A DNA stretch of 36,490 nt from Clostridia bacterium (GCA_900763875.1 CAAFLX010000002.1:1-36490), one strand, 5' to 3'. Positions 15,143-22,555 are shown, counted from the first letter of the stretch. Numbers and translations are program-made. The notes: a model not told the origin generated them from the letters alone.

Positions 15143-15143
15143 A

Positions 15144-15344
15144 ATGTACATACCACGATTAAGAAGAATAAACGACGTTCTCGCAGAAATGAAGAAACGC
15201 GATCCCAAAACAGCATTAAAATGGCGAACCGTTCAATATATGATAAAACAAGGTGCTATTACGTCCATTAAATTTGGCGACGCTTGGCTTATCAATATTG
15301 ACGAACTCTACAACTACTTCACAAAGGCAGGCAAAAATGAATAA
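15144..15344 (+). CDS. Small excisionase/HTH-like protein, 66 aa
   Basis: ATG at 15144 with GAGG six nt upstream; a GTG at 15132 lies inside that site and the end of int. The pattern TALKWRTVQYMIKQGAITSI then KFGDAWLINIDELYNYF is the same helix-wing fold as the excisionase-like gene. It starts immediately after int and overlaps the next gene by eight nt, so int and the two small genes form one operon. Probably a second directionality or regulatory factor. Confidence 0.65.
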   Translation: MYIPRLRRINDVLAEMKKRDPKTALKWRTVQYMIKQGAITSIKFGDAWLINIDELYNYFTKAGKNE

Positions 15345-15753
15345 GTTAGTAACAAGCGGATATATAGCAAAGCTATTCAAGCAAGCCGATAAGAACACAA
15401 TTATCCGACGACCGAATTTGCGACGTTTTGCAGAACAAAATGACGTCGAATACTATGTTCACGATACTGCTTGGCTTATAAACTTTGATGATTTTATGAG
15501 TAAAATAAACCCGCAAGGCGAACAAGTTAAGTGCGAAATGCCGCTTCTAAGGAATAAGCACGACTCACTTATTCGTTTTAATCGGACTCATAAATATGCC
15601 GTTGATAAGCATACAATCGACAGATGCACGGCATCGGATAACGTATCTAAGTTTCTGCACGGAAGAATATGGATTATAAACTACCGCGAATTGGAAAAAG
15701 AGATCGAACGTAGAGTCGAAGAAGGCTCAGAAAAGAAACGCGAAAAATTATGA
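15337..15753 (+). CDS. Tandem winged-helix DNA-binding-like protein, 138 aa
   Basis: ATG at 15337 overlapping the previous stop (ATGAATAA); a longer upstream frame is not supported. Two repeats of the same small fold appear: first SGYIAKLFKQADKNTIIRRP with DTAWLINFDDFM, then HKYAVDKHTIDRCTASDNV with GRIWIINYRELEKEI. Each has a helix pair and the W-I/L-I-N-x wing strand seen in the 66-residue neighbour. It thus looks like a fused duplicate of the excisionase-like domain. A short basic, charged tail follows. The terminator at 15767-15801 ends the operon. Confidence 0.6.
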   Translation: MNKLVTSGYIAKLFKQADKNTIIRRPNLRRFAEQNDVEYYVHDTAWLINFDDFMSKINPQGEQVKCEMPLLRNKHDSLIRFNRTHKYAVDKHTIDRCTASDNVSKFLHGRIWIINYRELEKEIERRVEEGSEKKREKL

Positions 15754-15766
15754 AACAGACATTATA

Positions 15767-15801
15767 ATAGCCGAGGGTATTAAAACTCTCGGCTATTTTT
15801 A
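15767..15801 (+). terminator. Intrinsic terminator of the integration operon
   Basis: ATAGCCGAG (15767-15775) pairs perfectly with CTCGGCTAT (15788-15796), followed by TTTTT. It lies 14 nt after the last gene of the int operon. Confidence 0.9.
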
Positions 15802-15854
15802 TGTTGGGCATAAATAAAAGGAATCGTATCGGTCGATGCGATTCCTAACGGAAG

Positions 15855-15932
15855 TGGCGTCGGATCCCGGGCTCGAACCGGGGGCCTTGCGCTTAGGAGG
15901 CGCACGCTCATATCCAACTGAGCTAATCCGAC
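15855..15932 (-). tRNA. tRNA-Arg (anticodon CCT)
   Basis: Reads GTCGGAT (acceptor), D-arm GCTC...GAGC, anticodon arm TGCGC-CTCCTAA-GCGCA, T-arm CCCGG-TTCGAGC-CCGGG, ATCCGAC, G and an encoded CCA. All stems pair fully, so the gene is intact. A -10 TATAAT (15939-15944) lies seven nt upstream with a weak TTTTCA -35. It decodes AGG. It lies inside the mobile region, between the int operon and the disrupted tRNA at 16136. Confidence 0.95.
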
Positions 15933-16031
15933 AGATACATTATATTTTACTCAATTTGTCTGAAAAATCAATGGTTTGAAGTTCATCAAACAAAAGATAT
16001 TTAACGTTCTGAAAGACAGTTTTAGCATTGA

Positions 16032-16110
16032 AAACTATGCCAAAACTATGCCAAAACACCACTCAGCACAATATATTGACTTAAAATTGTCGTCAAAACA
16101 CAATATATTG
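16032..16110. repeat. Short direct repeats beside the attachment core (integrase arm-site candidates)
   Basis: AAACTATGCC occurs twice at about 16032 and 16044, and CACAATATATTG twice at 16067 and 16099 (32 bp apart); the second copy extends to the perfect palindrome CACAATATATTGTG. They lie within about 100 bp of the disrupted tRNA core, where arm-type integrase sites are expected. Confidence 0.5.
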
Positions 16111-16135
16111 TGGTTTTTGTAGGCTAAATCCGCAC

Positions 16136-16175
16136 CTTAGGAGGCGAACCCTCTATCCTACTGAGGTACACGGAC
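16136..16175 (-). pseudogene. Disrupted tRNA-Arg, 5' half (attR junction)
   Basis: From 16175 leftward: acceptor GTCCGTG, TA, D-arm CCTC...GAGG, G, then TTCGC-CTCCTAAG, after which the expected pairing strand GCGAA is replaced by GTGCGG. The tRNA is thus cut in or just after the anticodon loop. The 11 nt CGCCTCCTAAG (16136-16146) is identical to the intact tRNA-Arg and is the likely crossover core. Its acceptor GTCCGTG does not match the intact tRNA's ATCCGAC, so the two are different tRNA genes. The missing 3' half should lie at the other end of the element, beyond the left window edge. Confidence 0.7.
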
Positions 16176-16200
16176 AAGACGGATTGGAGTTTCTTTTCAT

Positions 16201-16229
16201 ATCATAACAAATTGCGCTGAAAAAAGCAA
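16201..16229 (-). promoter_or_regulatory. Promoter of the disrupted tRNA-Arg
   Basis: On the minus strand TTGCTT (16224-16229), 17-bp spacer, TATGAT (16201-16206); start expected near 16194, before the tRNA 5' end at 16175. It now reads through the attachment core into the mobile region toward the intact tRNA-Arg. The spacer and flank include a 9-bp inverted repeat (16207-16215/16226-16234). Confidence 0.55.
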
Positions 16230-16322
16230 TTTGTAGAGACATTTTTGTTGTTTATACTAATGCTCACGATTAAGAATCAATACTTTAGTATAGAAAACAC
16301 TTTAATTTTTGCAAAACTATGT

Positions 16323-16328
16323 TATAAT
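16323..16328 (+). promoter_or_regulatory. -10 element of the AAA/DUF4276 operon
   Basis: TATAAT at 16323-16328, with start expected about 16335. The -35 region (16300-16305) is poor. The leader is very short and the GAGG site at 16335-16338 is at or near the transcript 5' end. Confidence 0.5.
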
Positions 16329-16348
16329 TGAAAAGAGGTTTAATGCTT

Positions 16349-17440
16349 ATGAACAAACAACAAATTAAAAAAGTAATAATAAAGGGTTTTAAATCTATTA
16401 AAGATTGTGAGTTACAACTTGGCAATATAAACTTGCTTATTGGTAGCAATGGTGCAGGTAAGTCGAATTTTATTTCAGTATTTAAGCTGTTGCAAAACAT
16501 AATTGAAAAAACACTGCAGAGATATGTTGGGGTTTCTGGTGGTGCCAATGCGTTGCTCTATAATGGAAGAAAACACACGGAAGAAATATATGTGGAGTTC
16601 TGCTTTGGCGACAACAGTTATGATTTTACTTTGGTTCCCACAGATGAAAACAGTTTAATTTTTGCAAGTGAACATTTCAATTATGATGGTTATTGGTGTT
16701 GTAAATCGTATGTGGGTGGTGGAAATCCCGAATCGAAGTGGGATAGAGGTGTATTTAACAAAATCGATCAATACGTTCGACCGGTACTTCAGAATGAAAA
16801 ATGGCGTATATATCATTTTCATGATACGAGTAGTTCTGCTAGGGTTAAACAAACACATAAAGTAACCAACAACATAGAATTGTTATATGATGCGGGAAAT
16901 CTTGCAGCATTTTTGTTTAAATTACGAAATGAAAACCAAAACAATTATATACAAATAGTAGAGGCGGTAAAAATGATAGCGCCTTATTTTAAGGATTTTT
17001 GTTTAGTTCCGTCAGCAGGTGGAGAAGATATCATTTTAAGGTGGCAGCAGGTGGGCAGCGATGATACCTTTAACGCAAATCAGTTTTCAGACGGAACTTT
17101 AAGATTTATTTGTTTGGCAACACTGTTTTTGCAACCAAATGAACTACAACCAGAAACCATTATTGTAGATGAACCAGAACTGGGATTGCACCCGTATGCC
17201 ATTACGCTGCTTGCGGAAATTATAAAAAAAGCAGCGGTTAAGAAACAAATAATTTTATCAACTCAGTCGGTTGAACTGCTTAATGAGTTTGCCGCACAAC
17301 AAGTAATTGTGGTAGATAGGGATGAAAACAAAGGTACAACCTTTACAAAATATACGGAAGAGGATTTGAAAGAGTGGATTGCCGATGATTATACCATGGG
17401 CGATTTGTGGAAAAAGAACATAATAGGAGGTCGCCCCTAA
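16349..17440 (+). CDS. AAA ATPase of a defence-type pair (OLD/PARIS-like)
   Basis: 363 residues from ATG 16349; ATG 16343 is also possible (GAGG ends 4 or 10 nt before), while the TTG at 16328 overlaps the -10 box. Motifs: VIIKGFKSIKDCEL (typical N-terminus of RecF/OLD-like ATPases), Walker A IGSNGAGKSNFISV, a signature-like NQFSDGTLRFICLATLF, Walker B TIIVDEPELGLHP, and an H-loop/D-loop region IILSTQSVELLNEF. This is the AAA_21/AAA_15 class with a coiled-coil-poor insert. It overlaps the DUF4276 gene by one nt. ATPase plus TOPRIM-like partner is the architecture of PARIS and other OLD-like anti-phage pairs; a defence role is inferred. AT-rich compared with the backbone genes. Confidence 0.8.
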   Translation: MNKQQIKKVIIKGFKSIKDCELQLGNINLLIGSNGAGKSNFISVFKLLQNIIEKTLQRYVGVSGGANALLYNGRKHTEEIYVEFCFGDNSYDFTLVPTDENSLIFASEHFNYDGYWCCKSYVGGGNPESKWDRGVFNKIDQYVRPVLQNEKWRIYHFHDTSSSARVKQTHKVTNNIELLYDAGNLAAFLFKLRNENQNNYIQIVEAVKMIAPYFKDFCLVPSAGGEDIILRWQQVGSDDTFNANQFSDGTLRFICLATLFLQPNELQPETIIVDEPELGLHPYAITLLAEIIKKAAVKKQIILSTQSVELLNEFAAQQVIVVDRDENKGTTFTKYTEEDLKEWIADDYTMGDLWKKNIIGGRP

Positions 17441-18084
17441 TGGTGAATCTCTACGTGTATTGCGAAGGACAAACCGAAGAATCCTTCGTGAAAAGTATTC
17501 TCTCGGTGCATTTTTTAGCAAAAGGTGTTATATTGTTCCCGATTATTCATAGAACAAAAGAGGGACCCAAGGGTATTTTCCGAGGAGGTATTACGGATTA
17601 TAATAGGGCCGTGAATGAAATACGAAAAATATGCACTCAACATCCCAATGAAAAAATTACATCATTTATTGATTATTATGGTTTGGATAAACTTCCGCAA
17701 ACTGATTGTGTCGTAGGAGATAAATACGCTTTGATATCTCAAATAGAGGAGCATTTTTATCAGGATGTTGGCTGCAAGAATTTCATTCCTTACATTTCGT
17801 TGCATGAATTTGAAAGTTTATTATTTGCCAAGCCAGAAGGATTTTCATATCTTGATAAAGATGCAGTGCGCATTTTTACAAACACAGTGGTGGAATTCAA
17901 TGGTAATCCGGAATTAATCAATAACGGCGCGGAAACAGCACCATCAAAAAGAATAAAAAAAGAAATTCAGCAATATTCAAAAGTATTAGATGGTATGATT
18001 GTTGCCAAACAAATCACGTTACAAGAAATGAGAGCCAAATGTAAGCATTTTAACAAATGGATAACACAATTAGAACGACTTTAA
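17440..18084 (+). CDS. DUF4276 (TOPRIM-like) partner protein, 214 aa
   Basis: ATG at 17440 in TAATG overlap with the ATPase stop; AGGAGG nine nt upstream. N-terminal VNLYVYCEGQTEESFVKSIL gives the conserved EGxTEExF acid motif, then TSFIDYYGLDKLP and IPYISLHEFESLLFAKPEGF follow, the DUF4276 signature triad of acidic motifs expected to bind metal as in TOPRIM nucleases. The C-terminal ~70 residues are helical and basic (APSKRIKKEIQQYSKVLDG). It is likely the effector nuclease controlled by the ATPase. Convergent with the LysR gene. Confidence 0.8.
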   Translation: MVNLYVYCEGQTEESFVKSILSVHFLAKGVILFPIIHRTKEGPKGIFRGGITDYNRAVNEIRKICTQHPNEKITSFIDYYGLDKLPQTDCVVGDKYALISQIEEHFYQDVGCKNFIPYISLHEFESLLFAKPEGFSYLDKDAVRIFTNTVVEFNGNPELINNGAETAPSKRIKKEIQQYSKVLDGMIVAKQITLQEMRAKCKHFNKWITQLERL

Positions 18085-18141
18085 TTGAAATTGAACTATT
18101 TAACAAAATGACAAGTACAGTTGTTTTAGGTTAATAAAATG

Positions 18142-19053
18142 TCAGCGTTGGGACTGGGAAGCGAGGGTGTCGCCGTAGGCTTTGGCGATGCGTTCAATCA
18201 TCTCGGTATGGGTGAATGTTTTGTGATAGACGATGGTTGTTTCGCGCGTCATTGCGAGGTTTTCGATGGGCAAGGCGACGAGCGAGCCTTTGCGGATTTC
18301 CTTGTAACAGGCGTTTCTTGAGAGGACGGACACGCCGACGTCTTTTTTGACGAGGTTGCGGATTGTTGCGATGCTGTCAACTTCGATGATGACGTCGAAA
18401 TTGTCGAGGGATTCGCCGATGGATTCGAGGGCGGCATTGAATTTTTCGCGAGTGGAAGACGAGGGCAGGCGCAGGATTAGATGCTGTTTTTTCAGCTCCT
18501 GCAAAGAGATTGACGCCTTGTCGGCGACGGGGTTTTGAGGTGAGGCGATGCACACGAGCATATCGGTGTCGATGATTGTGAAACGGAAGTCGGGATTGGT
18601 GGGTTTTTCCTCGATTATTGCCATATCTATCTCAAAATTTTCGAGCATGGCATAAAGATTTTTTATGGTGTCTGTAATAAACGTTATTGTAACGTTATCA
18701 TCACCGAGTGCGATTTTGGAAAGGGCTTCAATCATAAAACCACTCTCTTGGGTGTGTGTTATGCCGATTTTAATCTTGTAGATATTGGTTTGTGCGTTTT
18801 TGATTTTGTCATTCATTTTCTCGCAGAGCGCGCGCATACGTTTTGCGTATAAAAGTGCGATTTCGCCCTCTTCGGAGAGCACGATTTCCCCTTTTTTACG
18901 CAAAAAAACGGGTGTACCCAACTCTTCTTCGAGTTTTCTGATGTGGTGGGACACGGCAGGTTGAGTGAGCCCGAGCACCGCTCCTGCCTTTGTAAAGTTC
19001 TTTGTTTCGCACACCGTGACAAATGTTTCGAGTTTGTCGTCCAAAAGTGACAT
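18142..19053 (-). CDS. LysR-family transcriptional regulator
   Basis: 303 residues; ATG at 19053 with AAGGAAG about seven nt upstream. The N-terminal winged HTH is classical (LETFVTVCETKNFTKAGAVL, then LTQPAVSHHIRKLEEELGTP). The effector domain follows from ~residue 90 (KIKIGITHTQESGFMIEALS) to the end, with typical LRLPSSSTREKFNAAL and VKKDVGVSVLSRNA segments. It is divergent from the antiporter-mgtC operon with a shared 133-nt intergenic region containing a 24-bp palindrome, so it very probably controls that operon and itself. Effector unknown. Confidence 0.92.
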   Translation of the reverse strand: MSLLDDKLETFVTVCETKNFTKAGAVLGLTQPAVSHHIRKLEEELGTPVFLRKKGEIVLSEEGEIALLYAKRMRALCEKMNDKIKNAQTNIYKIKIGITHTQESGFMIEALSKIALGDDNVTITFITDTIKNLYAMLENFEIDMAIIEEKPTNPDFRFTIIDTDMLVCIASPQNPVADKASISLQELKKQHLILRLPSSSTREKFNAALESIGESLDNFDVIIEVDSIATIRNLVKKDVGVSVLSRNACYKEIRKGSLVALPIENLAMTRETTIVYHKTFTHTEMIERIAKAYGDTLASQSQR

Positions 19054-19077
19054 AATTTCTTCCTTTATTCTTAAATT

Positions 19078-19101
19078 TTATGATAGTATAAATTATCATA
19101 A
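19078..19101. promoter_or_regulatory. LysR-type operator
   Basis: TTATGATA-N8-TATCATAA, perfect 8-bp arms and containing the LysR T-N11-A pattern. It ends one bp before the -35 of the antiporter promoter, a typical activator position, and covers the region just upstream of the lysR start. Confidence 0.75.
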
Positions 19102-19102
19102 T

Positions 19103-19131
19103 TTGACTTTATATTAAAATAAGCATAACAT
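19103..19131 (+). promoter_or_regulatory. Antiporter operon promoter
   Basis: TTGACT (19103-19108), 17-bp spacer, TAACAT (19126-19131). Good -35 and a weak -10 agree with activator dependence. Confidence 0.65.
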
Positions 19132-19186
19132 ATTTGCACGAAACAAACAAGAGGCAATATAAATATATTGCGCGAAAGAGGGAAAA

Positions 19187-20593
19187 ATGTTGCTCCAAAA
19201 ATTCTCATCGGTGGGACAAGCGATAATATCGATTGCGGTCATGCTGCTTGCAGGCTACGTTATGTCGCGCGTCACCAAAAAGCTCAAACTTCCCAATGTG
19301 ACGGGTTATATCGTTGCAGGCATCATCATAGGGCCGTTCTGCATCGACGTGATTCCTGCAAAAGTTGTGGAAGATATGAGTTTCCTTGCGGACATCGCTC
19401 TTGCGTTCATAGCGTTCAGCACGGGCGAATTTTTCACGTTGTCCACAATAAAGAAAAACGGAGCGAAAAACATTGTCATCACCCTTTTCGAGGCGTTGCT
19501 TGCCTCGCTTGTGGTATTTTTGGTGATGTATTTTGCTCTGGGGTTGAGCCTTGCGTTCTCAATCGTATTGGGTGCGCTCGCCGCGGCAACCGCGCCAGCC
19601 TCAACGATGATGACCATACGCCAAACCAATTCAAAAGGCGACTTTGTGGACACTCTTTTGCAGGTGGTTGCGCTTGACGACGTTGTGGGACTCGTGGCGT
19701 TTTCGGTTGCAATCGCCGTTGCGACGGCGTCTTTGGCGGGAGTCGTAACCTTCAAAAACGTTGCGCTTCCGATCATCTACAACATATTGATGTTTGTTGT
19801 GGGCGGTGCGTTCGGGTTTTTGCTCAAACTGCTGCTCGGCAAGCACTCGACGGACAACAGGCTTATCATTGCAATCGCCGTCATATTCTCGTTTTGCGGA
19901 CTTTGCACGCTCCTTGACGTATCGCCGCTGCTCGGCTGTATGGCAATGGGCACGGTGTATCGAAACGTGGCAAAGGACGACAAACTCTTCAAGCAACTCA
20001 ACTATTTTACGCCGCCGATTTTGCTTTTGTTCTTTGTAAGGTCGGGCGTGAACTTCAAGCTCGACGCGCTCATAAGTTCGGGCGGTTCTATTGCGGGCGT
20101 GTCCTTGCTTGTCATCGGCGTGGTGTATTTCTTCACAAGAATCGTGGGCAAGTACGCAGGCTCGTTCCTCGGCTGTCTGTGCGTGAAAAAGGACGCAAAA
20201 GTGCGCAACTGGCTTGGACTTGCGCTCATACCGCAGGCGGGCGTGGCGATTGGTCTTGCGTCGCTGGCTGCGCGCACCATAGGCGGTGAAACGGGTAGCG
20301 CGATGGAAACGATTATCCTTGCATCGAGCGTGCTGTACGAGCTTATCGGCCCTGCGTGCGCAAAGTTGTCGTTGTATTTGTCAAAGTCCTATTCAAACGA
20401 CATCGACGCCGTTGTGCCCGACACCCAAATCGAGCAGTCCGAACAGAAAAACGACGTGCAACTGCTCATCGACAAAATCAATACCATACGACAAAATATC
20501 CCCGAATCTCTCGTCAGCGAGGAAGAAAACGCTTTCGACGAGGCGGCGGAAGAATACTATATGCTCAATTCAAGACAACGTGTAAAAAGATAG
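19187..20593 (+). CDS. CPA2-family cation/proton antiporter
   Basis: 468 residues; ATG at 19187, AGAGGG upstream. About 12 membrane helices over residues 10-395. KLPNVTGYIVAGIIIGPF is the typical Kef/NapA-family N-terminal motif; LGALAAATAPASTMM and VVALDDVVGLVAFSVAIA (with the Asp-Asp pair used for ion exchange) follow, and RSGVNFKLDAL near residue 285. A ~75-residue hydrophilic, acidic C-terminus lacks the TrkA-N nucleotide domain of KefB/C. So it is a short Na+ or K+/H+ exchanger for pH or ion homeostasis; ion choice is not visible. MgtC-family gene follows after nine nt. Confidence 0.88.
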   Translation: MLLQKFSSVGQAIISIAVMLLAGYVMSRVTKKLKLPNVTGYIVAGIIIGPFCIDVIPAKVVEDMSFLADIALAFIAFSTGEFFTLSTIKKNGAKNIVITLFEALLASLVVFLVMYFALGLSLAFSIVLGALAAATAPASTMMTIRQTNSKGDFVDTLLQVVALDDVVGLVAFSVAIAVATASLAGVVTFKNVALPIIYNILMFVVGGAFGFLLKLLLGKHSTDNRLIIAIAVIFSFCGLCTLLDVSPLLGCMAMGTVYRNVAKDDKLFKQLNYFTPPILLLFFVRSGVNFKLDALISSGGSIAGVSLLVIGVVYFFTRIVGKYAGSFLGCLCVKKDAKVRNWLGLALIPQAGVAIGLASLAARTIGGETGSAMETIILASSVLYELIGPACAKLSLYLSKSYSNDIDAVVPDTQIEQSEQKNDVQLLIDKINTIRQNIPESLVSEEENAFDEAAEEYYMLNSRQRVKR

Positions 20594-20602
20594 GAGGAAA
20601 AT

Positions 20603-21310
20603 ATGAATTATATCGATCCGCTTGCAAAACTTATGGGAGAATGGTCGTGGAACGTGACCGTTTATTCAATTCTTTTGAGGGTTATCGTGCCCTTTATATT
20701 CGCCTTTTACGTGGGCTGTGAACGCTCGACAAAGGGACATACCGCAGGTCTTAAAACCTTCATTTTGCTTTCGCTTGCCTCGACTTCGTGCATGATTATA
20801 GACAGGTCGTTGGAGCTGACTTTCCCGATTTGCTCGGCAGGAGCGGTCATAGGCTCGGCGATGCTCAGTGGCAATTCCATTTTGTTCAGCGCAAAAAATC
20901 AAATCAAAGGTCTCACCACTTCGGCGTGGCTTTGGACGTGCAGTATTTTCGGCTTGCTTTTCGGCGCGGGGCTATACACCGTCGCGCTCATTCTTGCCGC
21001 CGTGTACGTCGTGATTTTGCAATTCTTCCCGGCCCTTGAAAAGTGTTTGAAGCAACGCTCCAACCACTTTGAATTGAGCCTCGAATTGCGCAACAAAAAC
21101 GATTTGCCCTCGTTTATGACCACTTTGCGCGAGCTTGGTATGCGCATCGACGACGTTGAGCTTAACTCGGCGTTCATCAACTCGGGCTTGAGCGTGTACG
21201 CTCTCAAACTCACCATAGAGAGCAAGGAACTGAAAAAGTACAAAAACCACGACGAGATTATCGAGGCGTTGAGGAGCATAGAATATATCCACTACGTTGA
21301 GGAGAAATAA
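20603..21310 (+). CDS. MgtC/SapB-family membrane protein
   Basis: 235 residues; ATG at 20603 with AGGAGG seven nt upstream. Four to five helices in residues 20-145; the family motif appears as GCERSTKGHTAGLKTFILL and is followed by SAGAVIGSAML. The C-terminal ~85 residues form a soluble ACT-like domain (FELSLELRNKNDLPSFMTTL ... YALKLTIESKEL). MgtC proteins affect Mg2+ starvation survival and F-type ATPase control. Paired with the antiporter, it suggests an ion/envelope stress operon under LysR control. Its last 66 nt are part of the 317-bp tandem duplication. Confidence 0.88.
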   Translation: MNYIDPLAKLMGEWSWNVTVYSILLRVIVPFIFAFYVGCERSTKGHTAGLKTFILLSLASTSCMIIDRSLELTFPICSAGAVIGSAMLSGNSILFSAKNQIKGLTTSAWLWTCSIFGLLFGAGLYTVALILAAVYVVILQFFPALEKCLKQRSNHFELSLELRNKNDLPSFMTTLRELGMRIDDVELNSAFINSGLSVYALKLTIESKELKKYKNHDEIIEALRSIEYIHYVEEK

Positions 21311-21878
21311 AAGTATTGCGCCGAATGCAAAACACTTGTCGCCCATCTTTTCAAGATGGCTTGACAAATATTTTGGCGCAAACGTCCTGTCACAAACAAA
21401 TCAGAGCATTTGTTTGTGACGTAAGGGGTTGCAACTTTGAGGCGGCTCGGCAGTTGCAACGGCGGAAGTTTATGCTCACAACGAATCTTCGTCGTTTCAT
21501 AAACTACGGCTCCGCCTGTCTACGAGCAACGTTTCGGCGGCTGCGAAACCGAATACTATACAACCACGACGAGATTATCGAGGCGTTGAGGAGCATAGAA
21601 TATATCCACTACGTTGAGGAGAAATAAAAGTATTGCGCCGAATGCAAAACACTTGTCACCCATCTTTTCAAGATGGCTTGACAAATATTTTGGCGCAAAC
21701 GCCCTGTCACAAACCAATCAGAGCATTTGTTTGTGACGTAAGGGGTTGCAACTTTGAGGCGGCTCGGCAGTTGCAACAGCAGAAGTTGATGCTCACAACG
21801 ATTCTTCGTCGTTTCATAAATTACGGCTCCGCCTGTCTACGAGCAACGTTTCGGCGGCTGCGAAACCTAATACTATAA
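21245..21878. repeat. 317-bp tandem duplication containing five hairpins per unit
   Basis: Unit 1 is 21245-21561 and unit 2 21562-21878, nearly identical (a few substitutions, e.g. GAATACTATA versus TAATACTATA at the ends). Each starts with the last 66 nt of mgtC including its stop, then a run of inverted repeats: TTGCGCC/GGCGCAA, GTCACAAACAAAT/ATTTGTTTGTGAC (21389-21401/21408-21420), GTTGCAACT/AGTTGCAAC, AGTTTATG/CATAAACT and GTTTCG/CGAAAC. Unit 2 has one mismatch in the second hairpin. The duplicated mgtC tail (21562-21627) is not translated in context. No other gene fits this 600-nt stretch. Confidence 0.9.
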
Positions 21879-21894
21879 AACAAAAAATCGAAAA

Positions 21895-21925
21895 TAAAAA
21901 AGCGTGATTTTTATCACGCTTTTCT
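21895..21925 (-). terminator. Terminator of lepB
   Basis: AAAAGCGTGAT pairs with ATCACGCTTTT around a TTT loop (plus-strand order), ending in TTTTTT on the minus strand. The lepB stop codon lies in the first arm. Confidence 0.8.
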
Positions 21926-22522
21926 CAATTTTCCGTCAAGTCCTTTTATCAAAAAGCATTTGCCCACAACCGTGTCAAGACTCACTTGTCCGAATACTCT
22001 GCAATCGGTGGAGTGGTTGCGGTTGTCACCCATACAAAAAATGTTGCCTTCTTCAACGTAAAAGTCCAACTCGTCGTGGTAGATTGCCACTTCCGACAAG
22101 TTGATGTAAGTTTCTTCGAGTTTTTTGCCGTTGAGATAGACAAAGTTTCCTGCGATTTGGACGTGATCGCCGCCGATGGCAATCACGCGTTTGACGAGGG
22201 GACGTCCAGAAAATTCGCCGTTTTTAGGCACGAAAACCACGATGTCGCCGCGGCTTATTTTTGAGAGTTTGTTGAGGAAAAGAGTTTCGCCGTTTTGCTT
22301 GTCGTCGTCCATATACGCGCCGTTGCCGCCGTCGAGAGTGGGATACATCGAGATGCCGTCCACGGTGAAGGTGTCAAGCACGTAATATCTGACGAGCAGG
22401 GCGGACGCAATCGCCAAAATCACCACCAAAAGCACGATTGCAACGGACAGCGCAACGCGTTTGGAGCGATGTTTGGGTTCTTCGACGATGGGGTCTTGTT
22501 CCAATAAGGGGAAATCTTGCAT
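21914..22522 (-). CDS. lepB: Signal peptidase I
   Basis: 202 residues, ATG at 22522 with no ribosome binding site. One N-terminal membrane segment (RVALSVAIVLLVVILAIASA, residues 22-41). Box B carries the catalytic serine in DGISMYPTL, box D the general-base lysine in RPLVKRVIAIGGD, box E is CMGDNRNHSTDCRVFGQV. S26 family; it cleaves signal peptides of secreted proteins on the outer face of the membrane. Length is normal for Gram-positive Sip proteins. It follows the hydrolase-like gene by 33 nt. A TATACT -10 (22528-22533) is only five nt before the ATG, so the gene may be read from a leaderless mRNA. Confidence 0.93.
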   Translation of the reverse strand: MQDFPLLEQDPIVEEPKHRSKRVALSVAIVLLVVILAIASALLVRYYVLDTFTVDGISMYPTLDGGNGAYMDDDKQNGETLFLNKLSKISRGDIVVFVPKNGEFSGRPLVKRVIAIGGDHVQIAGNFVYLNGKKLEETYINLSEVAIYHDELDFYVEEGNIFCMGDNRNHSTDCRVFGQVSLDTVVGKCFLIKGLDGKLRKA

Positions 22523-22527
22523 ATCAA

Positions 22528-22533
22528 AGTATA
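22528..22533 (-). promoter_or_regulatory. -10 element immediately upstream of lepB
   Basis: TATACT five nt before the ATG, placing the start at or next to the A of ATG. The best -35 (TTGAAA) has a long 20-bp spacer, so the call is tentative. Confidence 0.4.
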
Positions 22534-22555
22534 TTGTTTTTTTGCTCGATTATTT

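Noticed and set aside
15855..15932. Reconstituted tRNA at an attachment site
   Set aside because: Its acceptor, D- and T-arms pair among themselves and not with the broken 5' half at 16136-16175, so it is a separate complete tRNA gene.
21316..21627. 103-codon frame ending in a copy of the MgtC C-terminus
   Set aside because: Created by the tandem duplication joining non-coding hairpins to the duplicated mgtC tail; no start signal.
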